Shown here piece after piece: positions 17,651 to 27,476 of a stretch of 64,000 nt of DNA. Numbering within the stretch: position 1 is the stretch's first letter; every line of letters begins with the position of its first letter. The stretch covers positions 248,001-312,000 of the forward strand of contig NZ_CP064056.1 in assembly GCF_015775975.1 (NCBI RefSeq), given 5' to 3'. The position numbers and the translations under genes are program-made. The DNA comes from Staphylococcus lloydii (lineage in GTDB: Bacteria > Bacillota > Bacilli > Staphylococcales > Staphylococcaceae). The notes beneath the pieces are model-generated. The model worked only from the letters and a program-made list of their open reading frames with translations. It ran no database searches and was not told the origin of the DNA.

Positions 17651-18601
17651 ATGAGTAATATTATAGATTCATTTACTAGTGTGCTCGATAAAATTATAGG
17701 TTTTTTACCAAATCTTATCGGAGCAATTGTATTATTATTAATCGCGTGGATTATTGCGATAATAGTTAAGAAAATTATTGTCAAAGGCTTAGGAGCTTTA
17801 GGTTTCGAAGCATGGTTACAAAAGAAAGGCTTAGTTGATGACCAAGGTGGAAAATCAAATTCTGATGGTATTGTGCAAACTTTTGGTAAGTTAGCATATT
17901 TCTTCATCTTCTTATTATTCTTACCACCTGTATTCGATCAATTAAAAATGAAAGCTGTCTCTATGCCAATTAAAGGCATGATGACAAGTATGTTTAACTT
18001 TGCACCTAAAATCGTTGTGGCAGTAATTATCCTTATTGTAGGTTTATTCATTGCTAAAATATTAGGTACGTTAGTTAAAAATGTCTTAGCTAACTTTAAA
18101 GTTAGTCGCTTCAATAAATATGTAAACTTTGGTGAGGACAAAAACAGTATTGATATTCCAGTAGCAACAGGTTGGATTATTTCAACACTTGTTGGATTAT
18201 TCTTTGCTGTACAAGCATTAAATACTGTAAACTTAACTGTATTAAACAAAATTGGTGACGCAATTATCGGTTACTTACCATTAGTAATTTCTGGTGCGAT
18301 TATTCTAGCATTAGGCTTTATCGGTGGTAACTTAATTGCCAAACTATTAAACAAATCTACTGGTAACGCAATGTTGGCAGAAATAGCTAAATACTTAGTA
18401 ATTATCGTTTCTGTATTTATGACATTAGACCAGTTACACTTTGCTAAAAGCATCGTTAACGTGGCATTCTTATTAATCTTAGGTGCCGTAGCAGTAGCAT
18501 TTGCGATTGCATTTGGTATTGGCGGTAAAAGCTTTGCTGAGCAACAACTTAGCAAGTTCTCTAAAAAAATGGAATCAAAAAACGATAACGACCGTCAATA
18601 A
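17651..18601 (+). CDS. Mechanosensitive-channel TM-helix-repeat protein, 316 aa
   Basis: Repeated membrane units contain glycine-rich helices (FLPNLIGAIVLLLIAWIIA, APKIVVAVIILIVGLFIAK, YLPLVISGAIILALGFI), the hallmark of the 'conserved TM helix' repeat (PF05552) of CmpX-like MscS relatives. There is no large MscS cytosolic vestibule; the tail ends with a charged segment after GIGGKSFAEQQLSK. It probably acts in osmotic or membrane-stress response. Single gene, terminator downstream. Confidence 0.82.
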   Translation: MSNIIDSFTSVLDKIIGFLPNLIGAIVLLLIAWIIAIIVKKIIVKGLGALGFEAWLQKKGLVDDQGGKSNSDGIVQTFGKLAYFFIFLLFLPPVFDQLKMKAVSMPIKGMMTSMFNFAPKIVVAVIILIVGLFIAKILGTLVKNVLANFKVSRFNKYVNFGEDKNSIDIPVATGWIISTLVGLFFAVQALNTVNLTVLNKIGDAIIGYLPLVISGAIILALGFIGGNLIAKLLNKSTGNAMLAEIAKYLVIIVSVFMTLDQLHFAKSIVNVAFLLILGAVAVAFAIAFGIGGKSFAEQQLSKFSKKMESKNDNDRQ

Positions 18602-18653
18602 TGAATCGGCAAGGGACAACCATTCATTAAAATTTGAACATGATTAATAATTT

Positions 18654-18693
18654 ACGTCTATACTTAAAATAATTTAAGTATGGGCGTTTTTTT
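18654..18693 (+). terminator. Terminator of the channel gene
   Basis: CGTCTATACTTAAA and TTTAAGTATGGGCG arms (G-U pairs included), then T7. Confidence 0.8.
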
Positions 18694-18816
18694 AATGTTG
18701 TTGCGTAAAAAATATAATGTATTTATGTGATGTTTGTTAGCAACTATAGTAGAATGGTTATGGAATGAATTTGATAAATAAATTACAATATTCAAAGTGA
18801 AAAGAAGGTAAAAACG

Positions 18817-19974
18817 ATGGGAAATTATGTATTAACAAACGGTATATTTTATACAGAAAACGAAACGATTAGACATGGTTACCTAGTTATTCAAGATGGT
18901 GAAATTACCGAAATTGGTCATGGTAACTATGAGGGGAATCTTGATACGGTCGACGTTAAGGGAGCGAATGTTTTACCTGGGTTTATAGACATTCATATTC
19001 ATGGTGGCTACGGTGAAGACGCGATGGATGCCAATTATGATGGTTTAAAACATTTAGCGGAATCGCTGATGTCGGAGGGGACGACATCATTTTTAGCGAC
19101 GACGATGACACAATCTAACGACAATATTGAAAGTGCATTATCAAATATCGTTAAGTATTCAAAAGATCAAGACGACTATAATGCTGCCGAAATTGCAGGC
19201 GTTCATTTAGAAGGGCCATTCATTTCTGAACATAAAGTTGGCGCGCAAAATCCAAAATATGTGCAACGACCACATGTCGAGCAAATTGAAAGATTACAGC
19301 AAGTGGCTGAAGGCAATATCAAAGTTATGACCTTCGCGCCAGAAGTTGAGGGTGCAAAAGAAGCATTAGCACGTTTTAAAGACGAAATTATCTTTTCAAT
19401 CGGTCATACGGTGGCAACATTTGATGAAGCTATGGAAGCAGTAGCGCATGGTGCTAAACATATTACGCATTTATATAATGCTGCGACGCGTTTTGTACAT
19501 AGAGATCCGGGAGTAGTTGGCGCAGCTTGGGTTAATGAAGGTTTGCATACGGAATTAATAAGCGACGGGATTCACACACATCCATCTGCAGTTAAAATTG
19601 CTTATAAACAAAAAGGAAATGAACATTTTTATTTAATTACGGATGCTATGCGTGCAAAAGGTATGTCCGATGGAGAGTATGACTTAGGTGGTCAAAAAGT
19701 TATCGTTAAAGGTTCTGAAGCAAGACTTGCGTCTGGAGCATTGGCTGGTAGCATATTGAAAATGAATGAGGGTTTACGAAACTTAATTGAATTTACCGGT
19801 GACTCACTTGACCATTTATGGCGTGTCACAAGTTTAAACCAAGCCATAGCGCTAAATATCGCGCATAAAAAAGGCAGTATTAAAATTGGTAAAGATGCCG
19901 ACATTGTAGTTTTAGATAACGACATGGAAGTCTTAACGACGATTAAAAAAGGTACAATACACAATTATAAATAA
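18817..19974 (+). CDS. nagA: N-acetylglucosamine-6-phosphate deacetylase
   Basis: Releases acetate from GlcNAc-6-phosphate on the amino-sugar recycling route. The metal-binding DIHIHGGYGEDAMDA lies near residue 60. LEGPFISEHKVGAQNP carries the conserved metal-ligand Glu, IGHTVATFDEA a His ligand and LITDAMRAKG the catalytic Asp. 385 residues is the usual length. AGAAGG precedes the ATG. nagB is not adjacent. The terminator is immediately downstream. Confidence 0.93.
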   Translation: MGNYVLTNGIFYTENETIRHGYLVIQDGEITEIGHGNYEGNLDTVDVKGANVLPGFIDIHIHGGYGEDAMDANYDGLKHLAESLMSEGTTSFLATTMTQSNDNIESALSNIVKYSKDQDDYNAAEIAGVHLEGPFISEHKVGAQNPKYVQRPHVEQIERLQQVAEGNIKVMTFAPEVEGAKEALARFKDEIIFSIGHTVATFDEAMEAVAHGAKHITHLYNAATRFVHRDPGVVGAAWVNEGLHTELISDGIHTHPSAVKIAYKQKGNEHFYLITDAMRAKGMSDGEYDLGGQKVIVKGSEARLASGALAGSILKMNEGLRNLIEFTGDSLDHLWRVTSLNQAIALNIAHKKGSIKIGKDADIVVLDNDMEVLTTIKKGTIHNYK

Positions 19975-19977
19975 CAA

Positions 19978-20008
19978 AAAGAGCGACGTGATGGTCGCTC
20001 TTTTTTTA
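19978..20008 (+). terminator. Terminator of nagA
   Basis: AAAGAGCGAC and GTCGCTCTTT arms with a T-run. Confidence 0.85.
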
Positions 20009-20306
20009 TTATAAAATATGTATAATTTAGACTCGATTTTGCTAAGTTTCACATGGAACAAATAATAATTCAACGTGCGTATTATATTTCTCAAAATTCT
20101 AGCACTATGTTTTTTATTTATTGTGCAATTATGTATGTTTCGTCAGATTTAGAGCATAAGGTATAGCTCGTGATAGACGAGAAGGAAAAGGACAGCAAAA
20201 AGTAAAATTCTCACCTTATTTAGTAAAAAATATTGTTTGAAAAACAAGTATTATAATAACGACTTATATAAAAGGTCGAATATATTACTATATAAGGAAG
20301 GAATTA
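20009..20306. other. Intergenic region upstream of the M60-like protease
   Basis: AT-rich with no credible ORF. TATAAT at 20252-20257 may be a -10 box; the nearest -35-like TTGTTT is only 13 bases upstream, so the promoter is uncertain. AAGGAAGG lies at 20294-20301. Confidence 0.35.
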
Positions 20307-23123
20307 TTGCTAACGATGAAAAAACAACAGAAAGATACTTTAAAACAACGACAAAAATATGCACTTCGTAAACTTAGTGTCGGCATTGCGTCTGTATTGT
20401 TTGGTACTTTTTGCTATTTAGGTCAACATAACGAAGCTTCAGCTGCTGAAAAGACAAATAATGAAATAAACAAACTACCTCATACAAATCAAAATGGCGC
20501 ACCTGTCTCGCAAAATGCCACTAACGATGTGACCAATCATCTTCCTACAGTACAAAGCAATCAAGCTACTGAAGGCAGTAAGCCAAATCAAACACAACAA
20601 CCTAATACAAATGTTCAAACATCAGTTAATAAAACGAATGAAGCGAATGGCAATCAAATAACTGGTGGGCAACAAGTAAACAAGCAACCTGCTAAGCAAC
20701 AACAATCACTTTCAAATCAAACTACAACAAAACCTAATGCAAATCCCCAACAAAATACGATTAAACAAACTGGAAACAATAATGCTAGTGTTACAAAACC
20801 AAATCATGCACAAGAAACAAAAAGAGTAAAAAGGTCTACAGTAGAAAAACCAGTTACGACTCCGAAAGCTACATTTAATGAAACGATTATTTTTCCACAA
20901 ACAAATGCTAGACCTGTACAGGTAAAAGAAGTGAGAGAACAAGTATACCGAAAAGCGGTTAGTGTGCTGGAAACTGGCAAAAAATCGCAAACATTAGGTG
21001 CGAATAGAGGCATTAGCCAAGCACGTGATAGTCTTGGGTTTATAGTTCCTGCTAATACGAATCTGTATATACGACAAGTAAAAGGTAATAAAGCTGGTAA
21101 TTTACGTGTGAATCTAGTAACGAATGACGGTCACTATAATAAATCTGCGACTGTAAATGATAAGGGTGCATGGACTAAAATTAAAACTGCTATCGACAGT
21201 GCGGCTTTTATTTATATGCCACGTGGGTTAGCTAAAGAGCCACAAATCGAATATTATGTAGAAAATAATTTAGGTAAAGCACTGCCTACTTATCGCAAAG
21301 GATGGAATCAAAAGTTATTTGAGCGTAGATGGACTGAAGAGGATTCAAGTTACGCATATATTGAAGGGAAAGATCATGCACTGTTACTCCCAAAAATGGA
21401 TCGCCATCATATAGTAAATATGAAAAACAACAAACATATGCACCAATTTAAAAATTTAGACGAACTCATACATTATTATGATGATATGATTGCGCATTAT
21501 AATAAATGGACTGGTTTAAATAATGATGTAAATTCAGTCAACTTCAACAATCAGTCTAAATATTTTATTGTGGCTAATAAACATGGCGGTGGATTAGCGT
21601 ACTACAGTCGCGATCATGTCGCAGCAAACAATCCATCAGCTGGTTACTTTTTAACTAAAGGATGGTTAGCTTTACATGAAGTGGGGCATGGGTACGATGG
21701 TATAATGACGAGCGATTCACGTATCCCATTGGGTGAAGTTTGGAATAATATCTTTGCCAATGAATATCAAAAAAACATTGAGAAAAGTCAAGGTGGTTGG
21801 TTATATGGCACTAATCAACGCCAATACCAGGCTGGTATACATAAACGTATGCTACAAAATAACTTAAAATTTGATATCCAACGTGCAACACTTAAAGAAC
21901 GGCTTGATTTTATGACACGCATGGTAAGATTGACTGGTATAGAAGGATTGACTGCTATGTTGCAAGAGGTGCGTGAAGAACAAAGTAAGAAAAAAGTCAG
22001 TGCAGATTTACCTCGCTGGTTTAGCGAAAATTGGTTAGCAAAAAATAATGCGAATATTTTAGCTTATTTCGATTTATATAATATTCCAGTTACTAATGAA
22101 CTTAAGGATAAAATAGAGTCATTACAACAAACTTATGTATATCCATTGGCATTGTTAATCAATAATGCTGAAGAACGTCAACGTTATGTTAAAAAATTAG
22201 GCTTAGCTACAGAATATGAACTTGTTAAATCCTCTGATTTAGCAGATACGAAAGTTAAGACAAATGCAGCAGTTAATTTGCAACTTAATGGTCATACGCT
22301 GCCTAAAGGTGCAGTCGTTAAATTAATCGATGGTCAACGTGTGGTGGCAGAAGCAAAACTTCAAAATGATATAGCACAGTTCCAAAATATTAGACCTGGC
22401 ATTTATAAAGTATTTGCGCCACATTCAAAGGGTAAAGCACTACCTAGTCATACGTTTTTAATTGTGAGAGAAGGTAATGCGAATAACATAACAGTGTCAT
22501 ATCCTAACATTGATGAAAAACAAAGCTTTTATAATCAACGTCTGGCATTAAAAGGTATCGGCAATAGGGAAGTTGTTGGCATTAATTATAACCCGGGAAA
22601 TGCTAGCGTAACGGTTCAAAAATACGCAGGTATACCACATAACTATTTTAATAACGAATACGCCCATATTAAAATTGTGAAACAAAATGGAGAAGTAGTG
22701 TTAGATGAATCCATTGTAGGTAATCGTAATCTCGCAGCTAATGTCCAAAATTTCCAATTATCATATGGTGACAAAATTATCGTGAAGCATAGAGAACCTA
22801 ATAATAGGCGCATATTGTTACGTAACGAAACAAAAGAAAAAATTGAAGTTCCGTTCTCTAGCAATGAAACTGTAACTCATACTTTAACGGATAAAGGATT
22901 TAAGATTAATAACGAAGCGGATTATAGAACGAGCAGTCGTTATGCAACAGCCATCGTAGAAGATGTTCAAAAATTTGAATACGATGTAAATAAAAATCCA
23001 GATGGCGATTACAGAGTGCGATTAAGTAATCTTGTACGCAGTATTAACCACCTTGATGAACAATATCGCGAAATTATTTTACAACGCGTGAAACCGTACT
23101 TTAAGCGATTTAACCTTTCATAA
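20307..23123 (+). CDS. Secreted M60/enhancin-like zinc metalloprotease with YSIRK-type signal, 938 aa
   Basis: The N terminus RQKYALRKLSVGIASVLFG is a YSIRK/GS-type signal peptide, cleaved near EASAAEK. An Asn/Gln/Thr-rich low-complexity region follows to about residue 170. The catalytic motif HEVGHGYDG (H457, E458, H461) with downstream GEVWNNIFANEYQ (E477 or E486) fits the gluzincin pattern HExxH-x(8,28)-E of the M60-like/enhancin family (PF13402), which cleaves mucin-type glycoproteins. The C terminus has repeated beta-type segments but no LPXTG anchor, so the protein is probably released. The start is TTG at 20307 (5 bases after AAGGAAGG) or ATG at 20316. Confidence 0.85.
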   Translation: MLTMKKQQKDTLKQRQKYALRKLSVGIASVLFGTFCYLGQHNEASAAEKTNNEINKLPHTNQNGAPVSQNATNDVTNHLPTVQSNQATEGSKPNQTQQPNTNVQTSVNKTNEANGNQITGGQQVNKQPAKQQQSLSNQTTTKPNANPQQNTIKQTGNNNASVTKPNHAQETKRVKRSTVEKPVTTPKATFNETIIFPQTNARPVQVKEVREQVYRKAVSVLETGKKSQTLGANRGISQARDSLGFIVPANTNLYIRQVKGNKAGNLRVNLVTNDGHYNKSATVNDKGAWTKIKTAIDSAAFIYMPRGLAKEPQIEYYVENNLGKALPTYRKGWNQKLFERRWTEEDSSYAYIEGKDHALLLPKMDRHHIVNMKNNKHMHQFKNLDELIHYYDDMIAHYNKWTGLNNDVNSVNFNNQSKYFIVANKHGGGLAYYSRDHVAANNPSAGYFLTKGWLALHEVGHGYDGIMTSDSRIPLGEVWNNIFANEYQKNIEKSQGGWLYGTNQRQYQAGIHKRMLQNNLKFDIQRATLKERLDFMTRMVRLTGIEGLTAMLQEVREEQSKKKVSADLPRWFSENWLAKNNANILAYFDLYNIPVTNELKDKIESLQQTYVYPLALLINNAEERQRYVKKLGLATEYELVKSSDLADTKVKTNAAVNLQLNGHTLPKGAVVKLIDGQRVVAEAKLQNDIAQFQNIRPGIYKVFAPHSKGKALPSHTFLIVREGNANNITVSYPNIDEKQSFYNQRLALKGIGNREVVGINYNPGNASVTVQKYAGIPHNYFNNEYAHIKIVKQNGEVVLDESIVGNRNLAANVQNFQLSYGDKIIVKHREPNNRRILLRNETKEKIEVPFSSNETVTHTLTDKGFKINNEADYRTSSRYATAIVEDVQKFEYDVNKNPDGDYRVRLSNLVRSINHLDEQYREIILQRVKPYFKRFNLS

Positions 23124-23149
23124 TTGAATAACTGTAATTATTGAATAGA

Positions 23150-23197
23150 AGACACTTAGGAATCTTGCATGTAAAAGATATCGTAAGTGTCTTTTTT
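23150..23197 (+). terminator. Terminator of the M60-like protease gene
   Basis: AGACACTTA and TAAGTGTCT arms around a 24-base loop, then T6. Confidence 0.7.
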
Positions 23198-23406
23198 ATG
23201 TGTGACAAACATGGGGCTAGTCGCTTTGTTTCGCGAGACTATTAACGGGAATTAAATAAGGGAAATAGCATAATTATAAAAAGTTAATATTTTCTAGTTA
23301 TCCTAAAAGTCATATACATTGAATAATAGTTGTGAGTGAGGTTTTGCTTACTCGCAATTTTTTAATAGCTAAAACGTATTAAGTAGTCACCTAAGGATGT
23401 GAAACG

Positions 23407-24285
23407 ATGCAAAAAATATTGCTTACTAGTGCAACAAGTTATATTGGGGCTCACCTTATAGATAAGTTGAAAGAAAAATATGAAGTTATAGCAGTTGCTA
23501 AAAATATAGAGCATAAACAACAAGAAACAAATGTGACATGGCGCGCGGTGGAGTTATTTGACTTAGAACAGGCTAAACAAGTAATGAAAGATGTGGATAT
23601 CGTAATTTATTTAGCGCATTCGATGATGCCTAACGCTCAATTAACACAATCAAATTTGCGGGACATGGAAGCTTTAGTTGCTGACAACTTTGCTAAAGCG
23701 GCACGAGATAACGACGTAAAACATATTGTGTTTGTGAATGGTCTAGTTCCAAATGATGTTAATGCGCCAATTCCTTTGAGGCGTAATATAGAAGGTGAAC
23801 GCATACTAGGTTTTTACGGTACGCCCGTGACTATGCTACAAACAAATTTTATTACAGGTTCCAAAGGTGTAGTTTACGATGTTGTGAATATGGTTGCCCG
23901 ATATTTATTGCCACAGCAACAGCAGAATATTAAAAATGTTTGCTCGATTACACGTATAGCAGCACCCAATGACTATACGATGGAGCAAATCGCAAATACG
24001 TATGCCGATTTTCTTAATAAAGTAACTTTTAATATGGTAGAAAGCACTATCGAAGGAAAATACTTTGAAATTAAATTATTAGGTCTGAATAAAGTTTTAT
24101 TATCTATGAAAAAAATGTCTCAAAGTTCAGACTCAGACCGCGTTGTTTATCAAATTGTTGGTGGTGCGTTGGCCAAGGCTGGCAATAATTTGAATGGCAC
24201 TTTTGAATTTCGTAGATTAGTAAATTCAGCACAAGCTTTAGTAGCGTTGCAAAACTATCAACCAAGCTTACCATGGCAATTTTAA
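23407..24285 (+). CDS. Atypical SDR / NAD(P)-binding epimerase-like protein, probably truncated by a stop
   Basis: N-terminal ILLTSATSYIGAHLIDKL is an atypical SDR glycine motif (usually TGATGYIG). VDIVIYLAHSM and VKHIVFVNGLVP are the beta4 and beta5 strands, so it is an NmrA/SDR_a5-like oxidoreductase of unknown substrate. The TAA at 24283 is followed in the same frame by 55 open codons that read like a continuing C terminus (KLTQAQLHKIVMRLFAIKMK...) and end with a hydrophobic segment. The downstream part has no ribosome site. I infer a recent nonsense mutation or a natural short form. Confidence 0.75.
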   Translation: MQKILLTSATSYIGAHLIDKLKEKYEVIAVAKNIEHKQQETNVTWRAVELFDLEQAKQVMKDVDIVIYLAHSMMPNAQLTQSNLRDMEALVADNFAKAARDNDVKHIVFVNGLVPNDVNAPIPLRRNIEGERILGFYGTPVTMLQTNFITGSKGVVYDVVNMVARYLLPQQQQNIKNVCSITRIAAPNDYTMEQIANTYADFLNKVTFNMVESTIEGKYFEIKLLGLNKVLLSMKKMSQSSDSDRVVYQIVGGALAKAGNNLNGTFEFRRLVNSAQALVALQNYQPSLPWQF

Positions 24286-24453
24286 AAATTAACACAAGCA
24301 CAACTTCATAAAATTGTCATGCGCCTCTTCGCAATAAAAATGAAGAAACAAGCTTCTCAAAAATCATCATTAGCGAAAGTAGTTAAGTTGGGGAGTAGTA
24401 TCGCTTTAGGGACTATCGGGTTTTTACTAGCGAAAAGGATTAAATTCCAGTAA
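24286..24453 (+). pseudogene. In-frame continuation of the SDR gene after a stop codon
   Basis: 55 sense codons directly after the TAA of the SDR gene, in the same frame. They encode an amphipathic part (TQAQLHKIVMRLF), a basic stretch (MKKQASQKSSLAK) and a hydrophobic segment (LGSSIALGTIGFLLAKRI). Internal ATGs at 24319 and 24340 lack a Shine-Dalgarno sequence. It is either the lost C terminus of the SDR or, less likely, a small separate membrane peptide. Confidence 0.55.
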
Positions 24454-24475
24454 TTAGAAATTAGGAGGCTCATAT

Positions 24476-24958
24476 ATGAAATATTTAAAATTAATAGTTG
24501 AGGCCATATTGCCTTTTGTCGGTGGTAATCTTATTGGTAAATATGCTGTGAAAAATGCACGTAAAGATTATCGTAAAAATGATAAACCACCGCTATCACC
24601 ACCGGGATATATATTTCCAATCGTATGGCCAATCCTATACATTAGTATGGGCGTTGCCTTTGTGTTGGCTAAAAGAAAAGGAAACGACACAACGTTAAAT
24701 AGTGCGCATTATAGTCAACTAGGGTTGAATTTTTTATGGTCGTTACTTTATTTCAGATATAAATTACGCGGTGCTGCAGTTGTTGAAAGTTATGTCTTGT
24801 TTACGGCTGTTACAACGACAACGGTAACTTATTATCAATCTAACAAAGTGAGTGGTAGTTTAATGTTGCCATACGTAGCGTGGTCAGGATACGCCAGTTA
24901 TTTAGCTACTGGAAACTGGCTACTTAATAAAGATAAAGCACATTATACAAGTCAGTGA
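24476..24958 (+). CDS. tspO: TspO/MBR family membrane protein, 160 aa
   Basis: Five membrane helices and the family's signature: NARKDYRKNDKPPLSPPGYIFP, then WPILYISMGVAFVL, with the later FLWSLLYF segment. TspO proteins bind porphyrins and act in stress and tetrapyrrole homeostasis. The ribosome site is TTAGGAGG. It lies 22 bases after the end of the SDR continuation, so the two genes may be co-transcribed. Confidence 0.88.
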   Translation: MKYLKLIVEAILPFVGGNLIGKYAVKNARKDYRKNDKPPLSPPGYIFPIVWPILYISMGVAFVLAKRKGNDTTLNSAHYSQLGLNFLWSLLYFRYKLRGAAVVESYVLFTAVTTTTVTYYQSNKVSGSLMLPYVAWSGYASYLATGNWLLNKDKAHYTSQ

Positions 24959-25072
24959 ATGGTGTGGCGAACATGAAGGGATGATATTGTTTTGTACGTT
25001 TTATTGTTCACAGGACATTGTCATTAAAAGGCACGTTTGTTTTTGTAAATTTCCCCTTTAAATAACAATAAA

Positions 25073-25106
25073 AATAAGCGTTTAGTATATGAACTAAACG
25101 CTTATT
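25073..25106. terminator. Bidirectional terminator
   Basis: AATAAGCGTTTAGT and ACTAAACGCTTATT form a perfect 14-bp stem with a 6-base loop between convergent genes. Confidence 0.85.
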
Positions 25107-25114
25107 CTTTACTA

Positions 25115-25543
25115 TTAATCAAATGTGATGGTTTGTGGGGAGTCCACAGCATCATCGTTCATGACTTTAATTGATTTAGGCGTTACTTTTAACACGCATA
25201 ATTCTGGGTCATTTTTAGAATCGAAGAATGTTTTATCTTGAGTTTCCCATAACCAATCAATCGTCGCTTGGTCATTAATAACTTCTACGTGGGCATCTAT
25301 TTCTAAAAAGCTGCGATTATTTGTATCATCGTAACCAAGTAAAATGTGAGTGCGCGGATTATCTTTAAATTCACTCACTTTGGTAGAGTCAATGTTTGTT
25401 TTTGTATATAATGTCAAATCGTCATTGTAAAAAATCATATAACGACTATTAGGAACGTTATTATGAGCCGTAGATAATACACCTACTCTAGACGTGCTTA
25501 ATATTTTTTCTACTTCAGTAAGAACTTGTGCTCTATTCATCAT
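25115..25543 (-). CDS. Pyridoxamine-5'-phosphate-oxidase-like FMN-binding stress protein, 142 aa
   Basis: Split-barrel flavin-binding fold of the general stress protein 26 type: STSRVGVLSTAHNNVPNSRYM at the N terminus, DLTLYTKTN in the middle and VEVINDQATIDWLWE later. It is not a true PdxH (too short). GAGGTGATAA precedes ATGATG. Likely oxidative or general stress protein; substrate unknown. Confidence 0.8.
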   Translation of the reverse strand: MMNRAQVLTEVEKILSTSRVGVLSTAHNNVPNSRYMIFYNDDLTLYTKTNIDSTKVSEFKDNPRTHILLGYDDTNNRSFLEIDAHVEVINDQATIDWLWETQDKTFFDSKNDPELCVLKVTPKSIKVMNDDAVDSPQTITFD

Positions 25544-25658
25544 TTATCACCTCATATTTAACTATACCCTGTACAAAAAAGTTGTAACAGAGAGGTGGAA
25601 TTTTGACGAATCAAATGGTCATGTTGATAAAGGCGGAAAATTCGAAGGAGGTTTTGTC

Positions 25659-26030
25659 ATGAAAGAACGAGGTTATATAGAACGATTATGGCGGGAAGAG
25701 AAATATCGTGTGCTTGCACATAGTAAGCAACAATATGATGAGATACGTGAGTTACTTAAACATAATCCTTCATATAAGACAGTCGTAGACAAAATCGATA
25801 AAGCCATAGCAATAGAACCGACGACAGGATCAATTGTAAATGCTTATGATCATATGTGGGGTTATTTTAAGAAGGTAGCGACTGAAGACGAAAAAGAGCA
25901 GTATTTAATGTTAAAGCAACGATTTCAAGATAATCAAATAGAATTAAAGCAATGGCAACAGTTTTTGAAACAATTAGCATATCAATATAAGGTGCAATAT
26001 TTAATTGATAGTACGGCATTATATACATAG
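25659..26030 (+). CDS. YbgA-family protein (DUF1722), 123 aa
   Basis: FRVLAHS-like KYRVLAHSKQQYDEI at the N terminus, with the later LKQRFQDNQIELKQWQQFLKQLAYQY, matches the DUF1722/YbgA family, which is often next to or fused with photolyase. AAGGAGG at about 25646-25652 fixes the ATG at 25659; the longer upstream frame has no ribosome site. The photolyase starts 16 bases downstream, so they form one operon. Confidence 0.85.
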   Translation: MKERGYIERLWREEKYRVLAHSKQQYDEIRELLKHNPSYKTVVDKIDKAIAIEPTTGSIVNAYDHMWGYFKKVATEDEKEQYLMLKQRFQDNQIELKQWQQFLKQLAYQYKVQYLIDSTALYT

Positions 26031-26046
26031 ACGAGGGGGATAAAAA

Positions 26047-27426
26047 ATGAATTTAGGTGTTGTACTTAACCGTGTTTTTAGAATAAACGATAATCCATTA
26101 TTTCATTATATAGCACAACATAAAGAAGAAATTGAACAACTTGCAATGATTATACCAATAGAAAATATGGACGACGTTAGCAATGTGAAAAAACAATACT
26201 ATTATAATTTAGTTGGCAGTTTTGTTGCGACATTAAAGCAATATAACATTCAACCTTTTATAGTGAACTACAATCAACTGGGTAATTTGTGCCAACGTTT
26301 AGATTTAACACATATATTAATGCCTAAAGATATTATGAGCTTTAATAATGAAGAAAATGATTATCCTCATGTAAGTGCTGAATTGAAGAAGCACAATGTT
26401 CAAATTATAGGACTGCGTGTGAATCATTACTTTCAACCGTCACTCACTTTTAATAAACAAAATGAGCCTTACAAAGTGTTTACAAGTTTTTATAAAGCAA
26501 ATAGAGACAAAGTAATAAACAAACCTAATTATAGTTATGAGCTAACCGCACTAAGTAAGTTATGTAGTGATGGACAGAATAAAACAAATATTGCTTTTGA
26601 TAAAAATTACAATATAGAACGACAATCAAATAAAACTTGGCAAGATTTTTTAAGTAATGATATTGCATATTATAGTAGAAATAGAGATGATGTATCGCAA
26701 TCATATGTCAGTGGTATGAGTATCGATTTAGCTTATGGTTTACTCGATATTACTATGGTTATAAATGATTTATTAGAAAATTATCCCAACGATGAGGAAA
26801 ATTACGAAGCTTATATTAGAGAATTAATGTTTCGAGAATTTTATTATGTATTGATGACTCAATTTCCTAATACTGCACATCAATCATTTAATGAAAAATA
26901 TCGTAAATTAAATTGGTCTTATAATAAAGCACATTTTAAAGCTTGGACTGAAGGTAATACAGGATATCCGCTCGTCGATGCCGCAATGCGTAAATTAAAT
27001 AGAACAGGACATATGCATAACCGATTGAGAATGGTGGTATCTCAATTTTTAACAAAAGACTTGTTTATTGATTGGGTGTGGGGAGAGGCATATTTTAAAA
27101 AATATTTGATTGATTACGATAATGCTTCGAATGTTCATGGCTGGCAATGGTCGGCTTCAACGGGTACAGACGCCGTACCTTACTTCAGAATGTTTAATCC
27201 AAGCACTCAAGGTGAACGATTTGATAAAAACGCTTATTTTATTATAGAAGAATTATCAATTTTTGAAGATGTCCCGTCCAAATATATTCATCATCCAATG
27301 TCATATGAACAAACATTACAACAAACGTATGGTGTTGAACTAGGTAAAGATTACCCTAAAGCAATCGTTGATCATAAAACAAGTAGAGCGCATGTTATGT
27401 CTAAATTTAAAAATATAGGTAAATAA
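26047..27426 (+). CDS. phr: Deoxyribodipyrimidine photolyase
   Basis: Repairs cyclobutane pyrimidine dimers with blue light. Residues 1-130 form the antenna domain (VVLNRVFRINDNPLFHYIA). The FAD domain carries GYPLVDAAMRKLNRTGHMHNR, WVWGEAYFKKYLIDYDNASN and WQWSASTGTDAVPYFRMFNP, the class I CPD photolyase signatures. 459 residues is the usual length. It is coupled with the YbgA gene upstream and has a terminator downstream. Confidence 0.93.
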   Translation: MNLGVVLNRVFRINDNPLFHYIAQHKEEIEQLAMIIPIENMDDVSNVKKQYYYNLVGSFVATLKQYNIQPFIVNYNQLGNLCQRLDLTHILMPKDIMSFNNEENDYPHVSAELKKHNVQIIGLRVNHYFQPSLTFNKQNEPYKVFTSFYKANRDKVINKPNYSYELTALSKLCSDGQNKTNIAFDKNYNIERQSNKTWQDFLSNDIAYYSRNRDDVSQSYVSGMSIDLAYGLLDITMVINDLLENYPNDEENYEAYIRELMFREFYYVLMTQFPNTAHQSFNEKYRKLNWSYNKAHFKAWTEGNTGYPLVDAAMRKLNRTGHMHNRLRMVVSQFLTKDLFIDWVWGEAYFKKYLIDYDNASNVHGWQWSASTGTDAVPYFRMFNPSTQGERFDKNAYFIIEELSIFEDVPSKYIHHPMSYEQTLQQTYGVELGKDYPKAIVDHKTSRAHVMSKFKNIGK

Positions 27427-27439
27427 AATATTGAAGTTC

Positions 27440-27476
27440 ATTTCGCTATAAACCTAGTATTTATAGCGATTTTTTA
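27440..27476 (+). terminator. Terminator of the ybgA-phr operon
   Basis: CGCTATAAA and TTTATAGCG arms with loop CCTAGTA, then T6. Confidence 0.85.
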
